A stretch of 64,000 bases of DNA from Rhizobium glycinendophyticum (lineage in GTDB: Bacteria; Pseudomonadota; Alphaproteobacteria; Rhizobiales; Rhizobiaceae): NCBI RefSeq assembly GCF_006443685.1, contig NZ_VFYP01000001.1, positions 1,364,001-1,428,000 of the forward strand, in the 5' to 3' direction. Positions within the stretch are counted from its first letter, which is position 1. Each line of letters begins with the position of its first letter. This document shows positions 37,576 through 46,675 of the stretch, one piece after another. Position numbers and translations under genes: made by a program. The notes beneath the pieces were generated by a model, which made no database searches, was not told the DNA's origin, and worked only from the letters and a program-made list of their open reading frames with translations.

Positions 37576-37814
37576 AGGTCGACGTCCCGTGCCGGTGCTT
37601 CGCGGAGGTCGAACTCGAAGTCTTCATCGAGGGGTCCCTGACGACGAAGCCACTCGATCAGGCTCTCCTGCTTCTTCTTGACAGGCTCAAGGGTGATCTT
37701 GTCGCCTTCCTTGCGCATGATCACCTCGTCGCCTGGGAAGTCGAACTCCACGGGAATGCGGACGGCGCGGTTGCGACCGTTCTTGAAGATACGGACATGC
37801 CTTTCCAGTTCCAT
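37572..37814 (-). CDS. vapB: VapB-family antitoxin
   Basis: 80-aa antitoxin with an N-terminal AbrB/SpoVT-like swapped-hairpin DNA-binding domain (VRIFKNGRNRAVRIPVEFDF, GDEVIMRKEGDKI) and a C-terminal toxin-wrapping tail. ATG 37814 has GGAGG five nt upstream; the in-frame codon at 37835 lies in the operator. It should bind the palindrome just upstream together with VapC and repress the operon. Confidence 0.92.
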   Translation of the reverse strand: MELERHVRIFKNGRNRAVRIPVEFDFPGDEVIMRKEGDKITLEPVKKKQESLIEWLRRQGPLDEDFEFDLREAPARDVDL

Positions 37815-37828
37815 TCGCGCCTCCATTC

Positions 37829-37853
37829 GCGGCATATGCCAAGCATATGCCGC
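37829..37853. promoter_or_regulatory. 25-bp perfect palindrome, vapBC operator
   Basis: Arms GCGGCATATGC (37829-37839) and GCATATGCCGC (37843-37853) flank CAA, an 11-bp perfect inverted repeat. It ends 14 nt before the vapB start, just upstream of its ribosome binding site, and 17 nt from the cysS stop. So the promoter must be squeezed between cysS and vapB. Confidence 0.8.
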
Positions 37854-37870
37854 CCGTTCCCCTCAAGCAA

Positions 37871-39355
37871 CTACCGCTTGACCTCCCAGGTCGTCACCCG
37901 CTCGCCCGTCTCCTTGTTCTTGCCGTCCTTGAGCTGGATGCCCTTCTCGGCAAGCTCGTCACGGATGCGGTCGGCCTGGGCGAAGTTCTTGGCCTTCAGC
38001 ATTTCGAGCCGGAGGTCGACCAGCGCCTGGACGGCGGCGGAGAGGTCGTCGCTCATCTCCGCCTTCTTCGGTGTAACCCCCAGAAGGGCTGCCGAGGCGG
38101 CGAACAGCGGCACTTTCGACGGGTCGGCGTTCGCCGCCTGCGCCAGCGCATGAATCGCCTGAACGGCAGCAACCGTGTTCAGGTCGTCGGAGAGCGCTTC
38201 CAGAACGGCGGCGTCCGGGGCCGTGGTGCCGGCATCACCCGCCGGCCATTTTGCCAGCAGGCGCTCCGCCTCCTCCAACCTCTTCACCGAAAAGTCGATC
38301 GGCTCGCGGTAATGTGTCATCAGCATGGCCAGCCGCAGCACTTCTCCCGGCCATGTCCGTCCGCCGAATTTCTCCGTCGCCAACAACTCGTTGATCGTGA
38401 CGAAATTGCCCTCCGACTTCGACATCTTGCGGCCTTCGACCTGAAGGAAGCCGTTATGCATCCACACGGTTGCCATCAGGTCGTTGTCGAAGGCGCAGCA
38501 GGACTGGGCGATCTCGTTTTCGTGGTGCGGGAAGATCAGGTCCAGCCCGCCGCCATGGATGTCGAACTGGTGCGGTTTCTCCTTGGCCTTTGGCGAAAGG
38601 CGGTCCTTGATCTCCTCCCAGAGATAGCGGTCGGCCATGGCGGAGCACTCAATATGCCAGCCGGGACGGCCGAAGATCGCATGCGCCTTGCCTTCAAATG
38701 TAAAGCTCGCCGGCCAGCCGGGCTCGGTGTCTTCAGACTGCTTCCACAGCACGAAATCCGCCGGGTTCATCTTGTGGCTTTCGACCGCCACGCGCGCGCC
38801 TGCCTGCTGGTCTTCCAGCTTGCGCTTGGACAACATTCCGTAATCGGCCATCGAGGCGGTCGAAAACAGCACTTCATGCCCTTCCGACCCGGTCGCCACA
38901 TAGGCGTGCCCCATGTCGAGCAGCCGCTGGATGATCGTGATCATCTGGGGAATGTTGTCGGTGGCCCGCGGCTCGACGGTCGGCTTCAAGCAGCCGAGCG
39001 AGGCCACGTCCTCGTGGAACTGGCTTTCCGTCTTGCCGGTAACGGCGCGGATCGCCTCGTTCAGGCTCATCGAACCGTCGGCGATCTGGCTGCCGAAATC
39101 GCGCAAGGCGCGCGCGTTGATCTTGTCGTCGACGTCGGTGATGTTGCGAACGTAAGTGACCTTGTCGGCGCCATAGGTGTGGCGCAGCAGCCGGTAGAGC
39201 ACGTCGAAGACGATGACCGGGCGCGCATTGCCGATATGAGCGAAGTCATAGACCGTCGGGCCGCAGACATACAGGCGCACATTGTCGGTATCGATCGGCT
39301 CGAAGTCGACCTTCTCGCGTGTGAGCGTGTTGTAAAGCTTGAGGCCGCCGGCCAT
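37871..39355 (-). CDS. cysS: Cysteinyl-tRNA synthetase
   Basis: Class I synthetase of 494 aa that charges tRNA-Cys. The HIGH motif appears as FAHIGN (38-43), KMSKS as KMSKSEGN (about 310). The zinc-binding block includes WHIECSAM and [15 protein letters not shown]. The C-terminus holds the anticodon-recognition region ([16 protein letters not shown]). It reads toward vapB with only 56 nt between the coding regions. Confidence 0.96.
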   Translation of the reverse strand: MAGGLKLYNTLTREKVDFEPIDTDNVRLYVCGPTVYDFAHIGNARPVIVFDVLYRLLRHTYGADKVTYVRNITDVDDKINARALRDFGSQIADGSMSLNEAIRAVTGKTESQFHEDVASLGCLKPTVEPRATDNIPQMITIIQRLLDMGHAYVATGSEGHEVLFSTASMADYGMLSKRKLEDQQAGARVAVESHKMNPADFVLWKQSEDTEPGWPASFTFEGKAHAIFGRPGWHIECSAMADRYLWEEIKDRLSPKAKEKPHQFDIHGGGLDLIFPHHENEIAQSCCAFDNDLMATVWMHNGFLQVEGRKMSKSEGNFVTINELLATEKFGGRTWPGEVLRLAMLMTHYREPIDFSVKRLEEAERLLAKWPAGDAGTTAPDAAVLEALSDDLNTVAAVQAIHALAQAANADPSKVPLFAASAALLGVTPKKAEMSDDLSAAVQALVDLRLEMLKAKNFAQADRIRDELAEKGIQLKDGKNKETGERVTTWEVKR

Positions 39356-39501
39356 GTGAAACTCCCAGAACGAATGGTACCCGGCTGGACCGGGTCGTTT
39401 GTCATCTGGGTCTATGCAGGAGACGAAAACGGCCAGGCCAGCGATGCGCTAGCGAATAATGATCCCGCAAATGGTGCAGAGGCTCGTTTTCATGGGCGTT
39501 G

Positions 39502-39530
39502 TTATGGCGCGAGGCGTCGGTTTGGTCAAG
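39502..39530 (-). promoter_or_regulatory. Candidate cysS promoter
   Basis: On the minus strand: TTGACC (39530-39525), 17-nt spacer, CATAAC (39507-39502). It lies about 147 nt before the cysS start, in a 298-nt gap otherwise holding only a short palindrome AGGTACCT near 39580. Confidence 0.5.
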
Positions 39531-39653
39531 GGTTCTGCACGGTTCGCTGTTGGCGTTGAGAGTTTCCTCAAATGTAGGTACCTGCTTATCGGGGTAAACA
39601 TTTCTTTAAGGTCAATCCCGCAAGGTAGGAAACCTAGCCCTTACCCGTCAGAG

Positions 39654-40907
39654 ATGATTTCCGACATGGACACTAGCCTGCATTTGCCGACGATCATGGT
39701 CGTCCATGCCCTGATCACGTCCATCTCGACGCTGGTAACGATCTATATGTGGAAGCGTCATCGCTGTGGTTCGGTGATGCCCTTGCTGGTGGGCGCAGGG
39801 GTGGCTGCCTGCTTAACCATGGCGCTGCACGCCGGACGCAACAGCCTACCGCTGTTTCTGTCGTCCTGTGTCGGTCTGGGGCTGGGCGTCCTTGCCGTTG
39901 GCCTCTATTGGCAGGCCGTCATGGCTTTTGAAGGCGAAAGAGTTTCTCTGCCCAAAGCCGCAGCTGGCATGCTCGTCTGGATGGTGTTGTGGTTCACTCC
40001 GCTGTTCCAGCAGTCGATGGAGGTGAAAACGTCGTTCCTCGGCATTCTGGTCGCAAGCTACTGTCTTCTGACCGCGGCCAAGATGTCTGCCCGTGCCAGG
40101 CAGGAACCCTTGCCGTCACGTCATCTCGCGGTCATCGCGAATCTTGTCCGAGGATTAGTCTGGCTGACATCGGTCCCGCTCAGCATCTTCGTCGCGCCGG
40201 CTTACGCAGCGGACGGCAGCCCCGCCGCCTGGTTCGCCTATGTTGTGCTGACGAACTCCATGATGATCGTCCTGTCGCTCGTGGCGCTCCTGATGCTCAG
40301 CAAGGAGCGAGACGAATTGCGCTACCGCATCGCCTCGGAGCGCGATCCGCTGACAAACCTCGCCAATCGCCGAACCTTCGTCTCCGGTGCCAGCCGCATT
40401 CTTCTGCAGGACGAGGCGCGCGCAAGCCTGCTTCTCATGGATATCGACCACTTCAAGATGGTCAACGACACCTATGGGCACGCAGCGGGCGACCAGGTGC
40501 TGGTGGCTTTCTCGCGCGCGATCGAGCAAAGGTTGCCGCGGGGTTGGCTCTTTGCGCGCATCGGCGGCGAGGAATTCGCCTGTCTCATGCCGCGCACGAG
40601 CGCACAAACCGCAGTCGCCCTGGCTGACAATTTGCGCCGCGCCGTTGGCGACATCGCCATCGCGGCCCATCCCCACCTTAAGATCTCGGTAAGCATCGGC
40701 GTCAGCGAAGCGCCAGGGCGTGGCACGGAACTGGATATGCTGCTCGCGGACGCCGATGCAGCGCTCTACCGGGCTAAGGCCGACGGGCGCGATTGCGTCC
40801 GGCTTTTCGAACCCGGCGCGCTTCTGGCGGAGACGGCCGGCAAGCTGGCCTTGATCGCGAAGGAGCCTCCGCGAAAATCGACCCGCAAGGGTCTCCGCGC
40901 CGTGTGA
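39654..40907 (+). CDS. Membrane-anchored GGDEF protein, probable diguanylate cyclase
   Basis: About 417 aa. The first 215 residues contain about six hydrophobic helices and no known sensory motif, a MASE-like layout. The GGDEF domain begins SERDPLTNLANRR; MDIDHFKMVNDTYGHAAGDQ and the active loop RIGGEEFACL (about 301-310) are intact. No RxxD inhibitory site is seen at the usual place. The start is uncertain: ATG 39654 or 39666, both with weak binding sites. Its stop abuts the stop of the convergent transporter. Confidence 0.85.
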   Translation: MISDMDTSLHLPTIMVVHALITSISTLVTIYMWKRHRCGSVMPLLVGAGVAACLTMALHAGRNSLPLFLSSCVGLGLGVLAVGLYWQAVMAFEGERVSLPKAAAGMLVWMVLWFTPLFQQSMEVKTSFLGILVASYCLLTAAKMSARARQEPLPSRHLAVIANLVRGLVWLTSVPLSIFVAPAYAADGSPAAWFAYVVLTNSMMIVLSLVALLMLSKERDELRYRIASERDPLTNLANRRTFVSGASRILLQDEARASLLLMDIDHFKMVNDTYGHAAGDQVLVAFSRAIEQRLPRGWLFARIGGEEFACLMPRTSAQTAVALADNLRRAVGDIAIAAHPHLKISVSIGVSEAPGRGTELDMLLADADAALYRAKADGRDCVRLFEPGALLAETAGKLALIAKEPPRKSTRKGLRAV

Positions 40908-41786
40908 TCACATGGCCCGGCGCGGAAGCCGAATGATGCCGAGCACGAGTGAGCAGCCGACAATGATGACGACGCCACCGAACAGCTGCAGCAGGGTCAG
41001 CGGCTCGTCAAGAACGAGAGCCCCGACGAGAACGGCAACCACGGTCACGGCAAATTCGACGCTAATCGCCGCAGTGGCCCCGATGCTCTTCACCAGTCCG
41101 AAATAGAGCACGTAAGTGAGCGCGCTCATCAGCGCGGCAAGGGCAAGGAGATAGAGATAGTCGGCCGGATCAGGCGTTCCGGGAACAGGCACGAACCAGA
41201 GCAGTGGAAAGGTGATGGCGCCACCTGCGATGAACGAGCCGATGGTGACCTCCCAGGGCCCTGTCCCTGCCAGATGGCGGCTGGCGTAATTGCTGCCGAA
41301 GGCGGCGGAGAAGGTCGAGCCGATCATGGCAAGGCAGCCGATCAGAAATTCCGCCGTCACCGGCACGGCGGGGAAGCCGACCAGCATAATAATGCCGATC
41401 GTGCCGAGGACGAGTCCGAGGATCCGCTGCGGCGTGATCCGCTCCAGACCCCAGAGCTGGGCTATTACCATGGAAAACAGCGGAATGGCCGCGACGAAAA
41501 TTGCTGCCATCGCAGTCCCGATACGGGGTGTGGCGTAAGAGAGACCGATGAGCTGACCTGCCACCGTAGTGGCGCCGACCATGGCAAAGGGCAGCCAGCC
41601 AGCACTGAAATCGAGCCTGCGCCGCATCGTCAGGGCGATGCCATAGAGCAAGGCGCCTGCGATGAAGCACCGAAACGTCACCGCTCCGATCCAGCCGAAA
41701 GCATCGACCACGTGCAGCAGCAGCAGGAAGGACAGGCCCCAAGCCAGAGAAAGATAGAGGTAGGCGGCGAAATCTCGGTGCTGCAT
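40908..41786 (-). CDS. EamA/DMT-family transporter
   Basis: 292-aa inner-membrane protein with ten hydrophobic segments and two EamA repeats (starts near residues 8 and 148). The second repeat ends FAVTVVAVLVGALVLDEPLT, the typical end-of-repeat motif. Exports an unknown metabolite. Paralogous in fold to rarD but clearly different in sequence. It is downstream of the short-chain dehydrogenase on the same strand. Confidence 0.87.
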   Translation of the reverse strand: MQHRDFAAYLYLSLAWGLSFLLLLHVVDAFGWIGAVTFRCFIAGALLYGIALTMRRRLDFSAGWLPFAMVGATTVAGQLIGLSYATPRIGTAMAAIFVAAIPLFSMVIAQLWGLERITPQRILGLVLGTIGIIMLVGFPAVPVTAEFLIGCLAMIGSTFSAAFGSNYASRHLAGTGPWEVTIGSFIAGGAITFPLLWFVPVPGTPDPADYLYLLALAALMSALTYVLYFGLVKSIGATAAISVEFAVTVVAVLVGALVLDEPLTLLQLFGGVVIIVGCSLVLGIIRLPRRAM

Positions 41787-41842
41787 GCGTCAGTCCTGCA
41801 ATAGGCGACCTTCAGGCCGCGGGCACCTCTGCCGGAAAGGGC

Positions 41843-42583
41843 TTACTCTGGCATCCGGTAGTCGACGATCTTGCCTTCGCGCACGATGTAGAGCTTGCCC
41901 GTTTCCGTCTGCTCCGCGCCGACGAGCGGCAGGAGTTTGGCGGCGACTTCGGACGGATGCGGCAGCGTTTCCGGGTCTTCGCCCGGCATCGCCTGGGCCC
42001 GCATGGCGGTGCGGGTGGCGCCCGGATCGACCGAGAGGATGCGCAGCGGCAGGCGCTGGGTTTCGGCAGCCCAGGTGCGGGCCAGCGCCTCAACGGCGGC
42101 CTTGGAGGCGGAGTAGGGGCCCCAGAAGGGTTTGCACTTGTGGGCGGCGCCGGAAGACAGGATCAGCACGCGGCCCTGGTCGGACTTGATCAGCAAAGGT
42201 TCCAGCGAACGGATCAGCCGCCAGGTGGCGTTGACGTTGATGTTCATCACCTTGTCGAAGACCTTGGCTTCGACATGGCCGATTGGCGAGATGACGCCGA
42301 GAACGCCAGCATTGAGCACCGCTATGTCGAGTTTGCCCCAGCGCTCGAAGATGTGACCACCGAGCTGGTCGATCGCCGCCATGTCGGCGAGGTCGAAAGG
42401 CACCAGCGTCGCCGATCCGCCGACGGCCTTGATGGCATCGTCGAGATCTTCCAGACCACCCACCGTGCGGGCGCAGGCGATCACATGGGCGCCGGCCTTG
42501 GCGAGTTCGATCGCGGTGAAATAGCCGATGCCGCGCGAGGCGCCGGTGACGAGCGCAATCCGGCCCTTGAGGTCGATGGTCAT
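41843..42583 (-). CDS. Short-chain dehydrogenase/reductase
   Basis: 246-aa NAD(P)-dependent oxidoreductase. The cofactor motif TGASRGIG (13-20), NAG (91-93), the catalytic Ser (ILSSGA, 143-144), Tyr157 and Lys161 (YSASK) are all present. Substrate unknown. It lies 35 nt after purF on the same strand, and the pair is probably co-transcribed. Confidence 0.9.
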   Translation of the reverse strand: MTIDLKGRIALVTGASRGIGYFTAIELAKAGAHVIACARTVGGLEDLDDAIKAVGGSATLVPFDLADMAAIDQLGGHIFERWGKLDIAVLNAGVLGVISPIGHVEAKVFDKVMNINVNATWRLIRSLEPLLIKSDQGRVLILSSGAAHKCKPFWGPYSASKAAVEALARTWAAETQRLPLRILSVDPGATRTAMRAQAMPGEDPETLPHPSEVAAKLLPLVGAEQTETGKLYIVREGKIVDYRMPE

Positions 42584-42618
42584 GGAAATTCCTGTCGTAT
42601 GCTCTTTGGTCGTGGGGC

Positions 42619-44109
42619 TCAGCCGTTGGCGGCGAGCATGGATTCCTTGCGGCCCGGCTTCTCGCTCTCCTTGTCGACCAGACGGGTCGGATAGTCGCCG
42701 GTGAAGTAGTGATCGGTGAATTGCGGATTGGCCGGATCACGCGGCTTGCCGCCGACGGCCTTGTAGAGCCCGTCGATCGACAGGAAGGATAGTGAATCCG
42801 CTCCGATAAACTTCGCCATCGCCGCCTCGTCGGCATATTGATTGGCGAGCAATTTGTCGCGGTCGGGCGTGTCGATACCGTAAAAATCCGGATGGAAGAT
42901 CATCGGGCTGGCAACACGGACATGCACTTCCTTTGCGCCCGCATCGCGGATCATCTGGACGATCTTCAGCGAGGTGGTGCCGCGCACGATGGAATCGTCC
43001 ACCAGAACGACGCGCTTGCCCTCGATCATGGCCCGGTTGGCAGAATGCTTGAGCTTGACGCCGAAGGCGCGTATCTGCTGGGTCGGCTCGATGAAGGTGC
43101 GGCCGACATAATGGTTGCGGATGATGCCGTATTCGAAGGGAATGCCGCTCTGCTGGGCAAAGCCGAGGGCAGCCGGCGTGCCGCCATCGGGAACGGGCAC
43201 GACGACATCGGCTTCAACGGGTGCTTCGAGCGCCAGATTCATGCCGGCATTCTTGCGGGTGGTGTAGACGTTACGACCAGCCACGACAGAGTCGGGACGG
43301 GCGAAATAGACATATTCGAACAGGCAGACTCGCTCCGGCTGCGGACGGGCCGGCATGCGGGATTCGATGGAGATCGAGCCGTCGGCCTGTGTCTCGCAGA
43401 TGATCACTTCGCCATTTTTTACGTCGCGGACGAACTTGGCGCCGATGATGTCCAGCGCACAGGTCTCCGAACAGAAGATCGGCTTACCGTCGAGGTCGCC
43501 CATGACCAGCGGCCGGATGCCGATCGGGTCGCGGGCGGCGATCAGCTTGGTGCGGGTCAGCGCGATCATCGCATAGCCGCCCTCCATCTGGCGGATGGCG
43601 TCGATGAAACGGTCGGTGGTTGAGGCGTGGCGCGAGCGGGCGATGAGGTGCAGCACGACTTCGGTGTCCGAGGTCGACTGGCAGATCGCGCCGGTCGCGA
43701 TGATCTGGCGGCGGAGCGTCAGCCCATTGGTGAAGTTGCCGTTATGGGCAATGGCGATGCCGCCTTCCTCAAGTTCCGCAAACAGCGGCTGCACGTTACG
43801 CAGAGCGACTTCGCCCGTCGTCGAGTAGCGGGTGTGGCCGATTGCCTGTGGGCCGGGCAGCTTCGCCAGCGTCACCGGGTTGGTGTAGTGGTCACCGACC
43901 AGGCCCATGTGCTTTTCGGTGTAGAACTGCCGCCCGTCGAAGGAGACGATACCGGCCGCTTCCTGGCCGCGATGCTGGAGCGCGTGAAGACCGAGCGCGG
44001 TCAGGGTCGCTGCATCCGGATGCCCCAGGATCCCGAAGACCCCGCATTCCTCGTGATACTTGTCGTCATGGCTGCCATACACGACATAAGAAGGGCTGAA
44101 CTGCTTCAT
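42619..44109 (-). CDS. purF: Amidophosphoribosyltransferase
   Basis: First committed enzyme of purine synthesis: PRPP plus glutamine gives phosphoribosylamine. The glutaminase nucleophile is Cys22 (HEECGVFGI), which implies removal of a 21-residue propeptide. The PRPP-binding loop VVLVDDSIVRGTTS is at about residue 370. At 496 aa it is normal. It lies downstream of cvpA, an arrangement shared with many bacteria. Confidence 0.96.
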   Translation of the reverse strand: MKQFSPSYVVYGSHDDKYHEECGVFGILGHPDAATLTALGLHALQHRGQEAAGIVSFDGRQFYTEKHMGLVGDHYTNPVTLAKLPGPQAIGHTRYSTTGEVALRNVQPLFAELEEGGIAIAHNGNFTNGLTLRRQIIATGAICQSTSDTEVVLHLIARSRHASTTDRFIDAIRQMEGGYAMIALTRTKLIAARDPIGIRPLVMGDLDGKPIFCSETCALDIIGAKFVRDVKNGEVIICETQADGSISIESRMPARPQPERVCLFEYVYFARPDSVVAGRNVYTTRKNAGMNLALEAPVEADVVVPVPDGGTPAALGFAQQSGIPFEYGIIRNHYVGRTFIEPTQQIRAFGVKLKHSANRAMIEGKRVVLVDDSIVRGTTSLKIVQMIRDAGAKEVHVRVASPMIFHPDFYGIDTPDRDKLLANQYADEAAMAKFIGADSLSFLSIDGLYKAVGGKPRDPANPQFTDHYFTGDYPTRLVDKESEKPGRKESMLAANG

Positions 44110-44165
44110 GGCGAGGGCCTTTGCTCCGGGGACAGATGCAACGATACTGGGCTTCTAACGGCTAA

Positions 44166-44234
44166 GCCGCCGGTCTGTCCCGATCCGGCGGCGTTGATAT
44201 GGGTGTCGGTTCGCGCGGCGCCAAGGCCGCGCGA
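44166..44234. other. Two hairpins between cvpA and purF
   Basis: GCCGCCGG/CCGGCGGC (44166-44192, 11-nt loop) and TCGCGCGGC/GCCGCGCGA (44211-44234, 6-nt loop) stand in series in the 139-nt gap. Neither is followed by a T-run on the minus strand, so they may be attenuator or RNA-processing structures rather than terminators. Confidence 0.5.
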
Positions 44235-44248
44235 TGAACAGTGTGTTC

Positions 44249-44866
44249 TTAAGGTGTCGCAGGCTGTGCCGGGGTGTCGTCGGACGGCGTCTGCTCCGAA
44301 GGTGCCTGCTCGGCCGGAGCGTTGTCACCGGCGGCGTCGGCCTGCGGCTCTTCACGGCCGAGAATGCGCTCGCGAATCTGCGGCTCGATGTCATCGGGCA
44401 GGACCGCTTCAAGCTTCAGGACCAGCGAATCCAGGAAAGGCTTGGACTTGGCATTGTTGACCCAGTCAGGACGCTGGCGAACGTCGATCAGCCAGTTCCA
44501 GAAGGCGACTGCGACGACCAGCAGAAGGAGCCCGCGAGCGGCGCCGAAGAGGAAGCCGAGGGTACGGTCAAGCGCGCCGATGCGGCTGTCGATGATGAAA
44601 TCCGCGATGCGTGACGTGATGAAGGAGATCACGATCAGTGATACGATGAAGATGATGCCGGCCGAGCCTGCAAGTGCAATGCGATCATCGCTGGTGTAGT
44701 TCTTCACGTAAGGCAGGAGCAGCGGGTAAAGGTAGTAGGCGGCGGCAACGGAACCGGCCCAGCTCGCAATGGACAGCACTTCGCGGGAAAAGCCGCGCAC
44801 CATCGCCAGCACCGCCGAAAACAAGACGACGCCGATGACGATACCGTCGAAAATCGTAATGGGCAT
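44249..44866 (-). CDS. cvpA: CvpA family membrane protein
   Basis: 205-aa inner-membrane protein with four hydrophobic segments. The family block IGALDRTLGFLFGAARGLLL is at about 90-110. The last 45 residues are acidic and Pro/Ala-rich (EQAPSEQTPSDDTPAQ). Linked to colicin V production and envelope homeostasis in other bacteria. ATG 44866 is chosen; a TTG five codons earlier is possible. It lies between radA and purF on the same strand. Confidence 0.9.
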   Translation of the reverse strand: MPITIFDGIVIGVVLFSAVLAMVRGFSREVLSIASWAGSVAAAYYLYPLLLPYVKNYTSDDRIALAGSAGIIFIVSLIVISFITSRIADFIIDSRIGALDRTLGFLFGAARGLLLLVVAVAFWNWLIDVRQRPDWVNNAKSKPFLDSLVLKLEAVLPDDIEPQIRERILGREEPQADAAGDNAPAEQAPSEQTPSDDTPAQPATP

Positions 44867-44956
44867 AGACACCAACTCCAAGACTTAGCCGGACGGAACC
44901 GACCTGATTGTCACCGCGACACCGCCGGAACGCGTGGCTTCACGCGTCGGACCGGA

Positions 44957-46360
44957 TCAACCATCCTCCTGATCCGTTGGCGCTTTCAGCCGGGAACCGG
45001 CGATCCGCGCCACAAGATCGGGAAGGCTGTCCACTTCCCTCCATTTGCCCGACGAACCCTTGGGAAGGTCCGGCGACGCAGCCGGCAAGACCGCAGCGGA
45101 GAAACCGAGCTTTTCCGCCTCTTTCAGCCTCTGGGCCGTGTGCGACACGGGCCGCACCGCCCCTGACAGGCTGACTTCGCCGAAATAGACGCAATCGGCC
45201 GGAAGGGCAATACCGGCGAGCGATGAAACCAGAGCGGAAGCGATGGCCATGTCCGCTGCAGGCTCGCTGATCCGGTAGCCGCCGGCAACATTGAGGTAGA
45301 CATCATGTTGCCCAAGCCTGACCCCGCAATGCGCCTCCAATACCGCCAATATCATGGCAAGCCGTGACGAATCCCATCCGACAACCGCACGGCGCGGCGT
45401 CCCGAGCGAGGTCGCCGCCACCAGCGCCTGCACTTCCACCAGCACGGGACGGGTGCCCTCCATGCCGGCGAAGACAGCAGCACCCGGCGCTTTTTCGTTG
45501 CGCTCGCCGAGGAACAGTTCGGATGGATTGGCGACTTCGCGCAACCCCTTGTCCGACATTTCGAAGACGCCGATTTCATCGGTCGGCCCGAAGCGGTTCT
45601 TGACCGTGCGCAGGATGCGGTAGTGATGGCCGCGGTCACCCTCGAAATAAAGGACCGCATCGACCATGTGCTCGACGACACGCGGCCCGGCGATCTGGCC
45701 TTCCTTGGTGACGTGGCCGACGAGCACCATCGTGGCACCCGTCTGCTTGGCATAGCGGATCATCGCCTGCACGCCGGTGCGTACCTGGGTGACGGTGCCC
45801 GGCGCGCTGTCGGCCGTGTCGCTCCACAATGTCTGGATGGAATCGATGATGACCAGATCCGGCCGCTTGCCTTCCGAAATCGTGGCGAGGATGTCTTCGA
45901 CATTGGTTTCCGCCGCCAGCAGCACGTCGGTATCGGCTGCGCCGAGGCGCTGCGCCCTGAGCCGAACCTGGGCGACCGCTTCTTCGCCCGAGACATAAAT
46001 GACACGGTGGCCGCGCCGGGCGAGTGCGGCTGCCGCCTGCATCAGCAGCGTCGATTTGCCGATCCCCGGGTCGCCGCCGATCAGGACGGCGGAGCCCCGC
46101 ACGAAACCGCCGCCGGTTGCCCTGTCGAGCTCGCTCATGCCGGTCGGGATGCGCGGCGCTTCCTCGATTTCCCCGGACAGCGAGGTGAGGGTGACCGGAC
46201 GCCCCTTCTTCGGCATCTTGCCGGGACCCGAGCCGATCCCGCCCATCGGATCCTCTTCGACGATGGTGTTCCACTCGCCGCAGCCGTCACATTTGCCGGC
46301 CCAGCGGGAATGCACCGTGCCACAGTTCTGGCAGACGAATTGGGTTTTGGCTTTGGCCAT
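44957..46360 (-). CDS. radA: DNA repair protein RadA
   Basis: 467-aa RecA-like ATPase that promotes branch migration in recombination. The N-terminal zinc finger has Cys10, Cys13, Cys24 and Cys27 (CQNCG, CDGCGEW). Walker A GGDPGIGKST is at about 100 and the RadA-specific KNRFG block at KNRFGPTDEIGVFEM. The C-terminal domain is Lon-protease-like. I start at ATG 46360, the family start; nine upstream codons are in frame. A good promoter precedes it. Confidence 0.95.
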   Translation of the reverse strand: MAKAKTQFVCQNCGTVHSRWAGKCDGCGEWNTIVEEDPMGGIGSGPGKMPKKGRPVTLTSLSGEIEEAPRIPTGMSELDRATGGGFVRGSAVLIGGDPGIGKSTLLMQAAAALARRGHRVIYVSGEEAVAQVRLRAQRLGAADTDVLLAAETNVEDILATISEGKRPDLVIIDSIQTLWSDTADSAPGTVTQVRTGVQAMIRYAKQTGATMVLVGHVTKEGQIAGPRVVEHMVDAVLYFEGDRGHHYRILRTVKNRFGPTDEIGVFEMSDKGLREVANPSELFLGERNEKAPGAAVFAGMEGTRPVLVEVQALVAATSLGTPRRAVVGWDSSRLAMILAVLEAHCGVRLGQHDVYLNVAGGYRISEPAADMAIASALVSSLAGIALPADCVYFGEVSLSGAVRPVSHTAQRLKEAEKLGFSAAVLPAASPDLPKGSSGKWREVDSLPDLVARIAGSRLKAPTDQEDG

Positions 46361-46422
46361 TGAGTTCTCTGCCTCGTCCGGCGCCACTGACTGCGCCGTA
46401 TATGATCCTGTTTTGTTCTGGT

Positions 46423-46451
46423 GTTATAGTCAGCACGTTCCTTGACTGCAA
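46423..46451 (-). promoter_or_regulatory. radA promoter
   Basis: Minus strand: TTGCAG (46451-46446), 17-nt spacer, TATAAC (46428-46423). About 63 nt before the radA start. Confidence 0.6.
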
Positions 46452-46485
46452 GCGGCACCTCGGCGCAATGCAGCCGGGTCGCCAG

Positions 46486-46549
46486 CGGCCAAATCTGGGA
46501 CGGTCGCCGCCAGAAGCGGCCTCCCGTCCAACCCTCCCAGATTTGGCCG
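46486..46549. repeat. Long inverted repeat between radA and a divergent gene
   Basis: Perfect 15-bp arms CGGCCAAATCTGGGA (46486-46500) and TCCCAGATTTGGCCG (46535-46549). The 34-nt loop contains a nested GCCGC/GCGGC hairpin and GGACGG/CCGTCC. It occupies the middle of the 315-nt gap 46361-46675; the remainder holds the radA promoter and no other feature I can name. I saw no second copy in this window. Confidence 0.7.
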
Positions 46550-46675
46550 AGCGGCAGACGGTTGTCCTTGTTAGAGCGCGGGATGAACGGTGCTGCTGTT
46601 TCGATGCGTCCTCGGGGCAGTGACGATTGGCCCGGTTCGCCGACCCAGTGCTCTGATGACCCCGACACATGTCCT

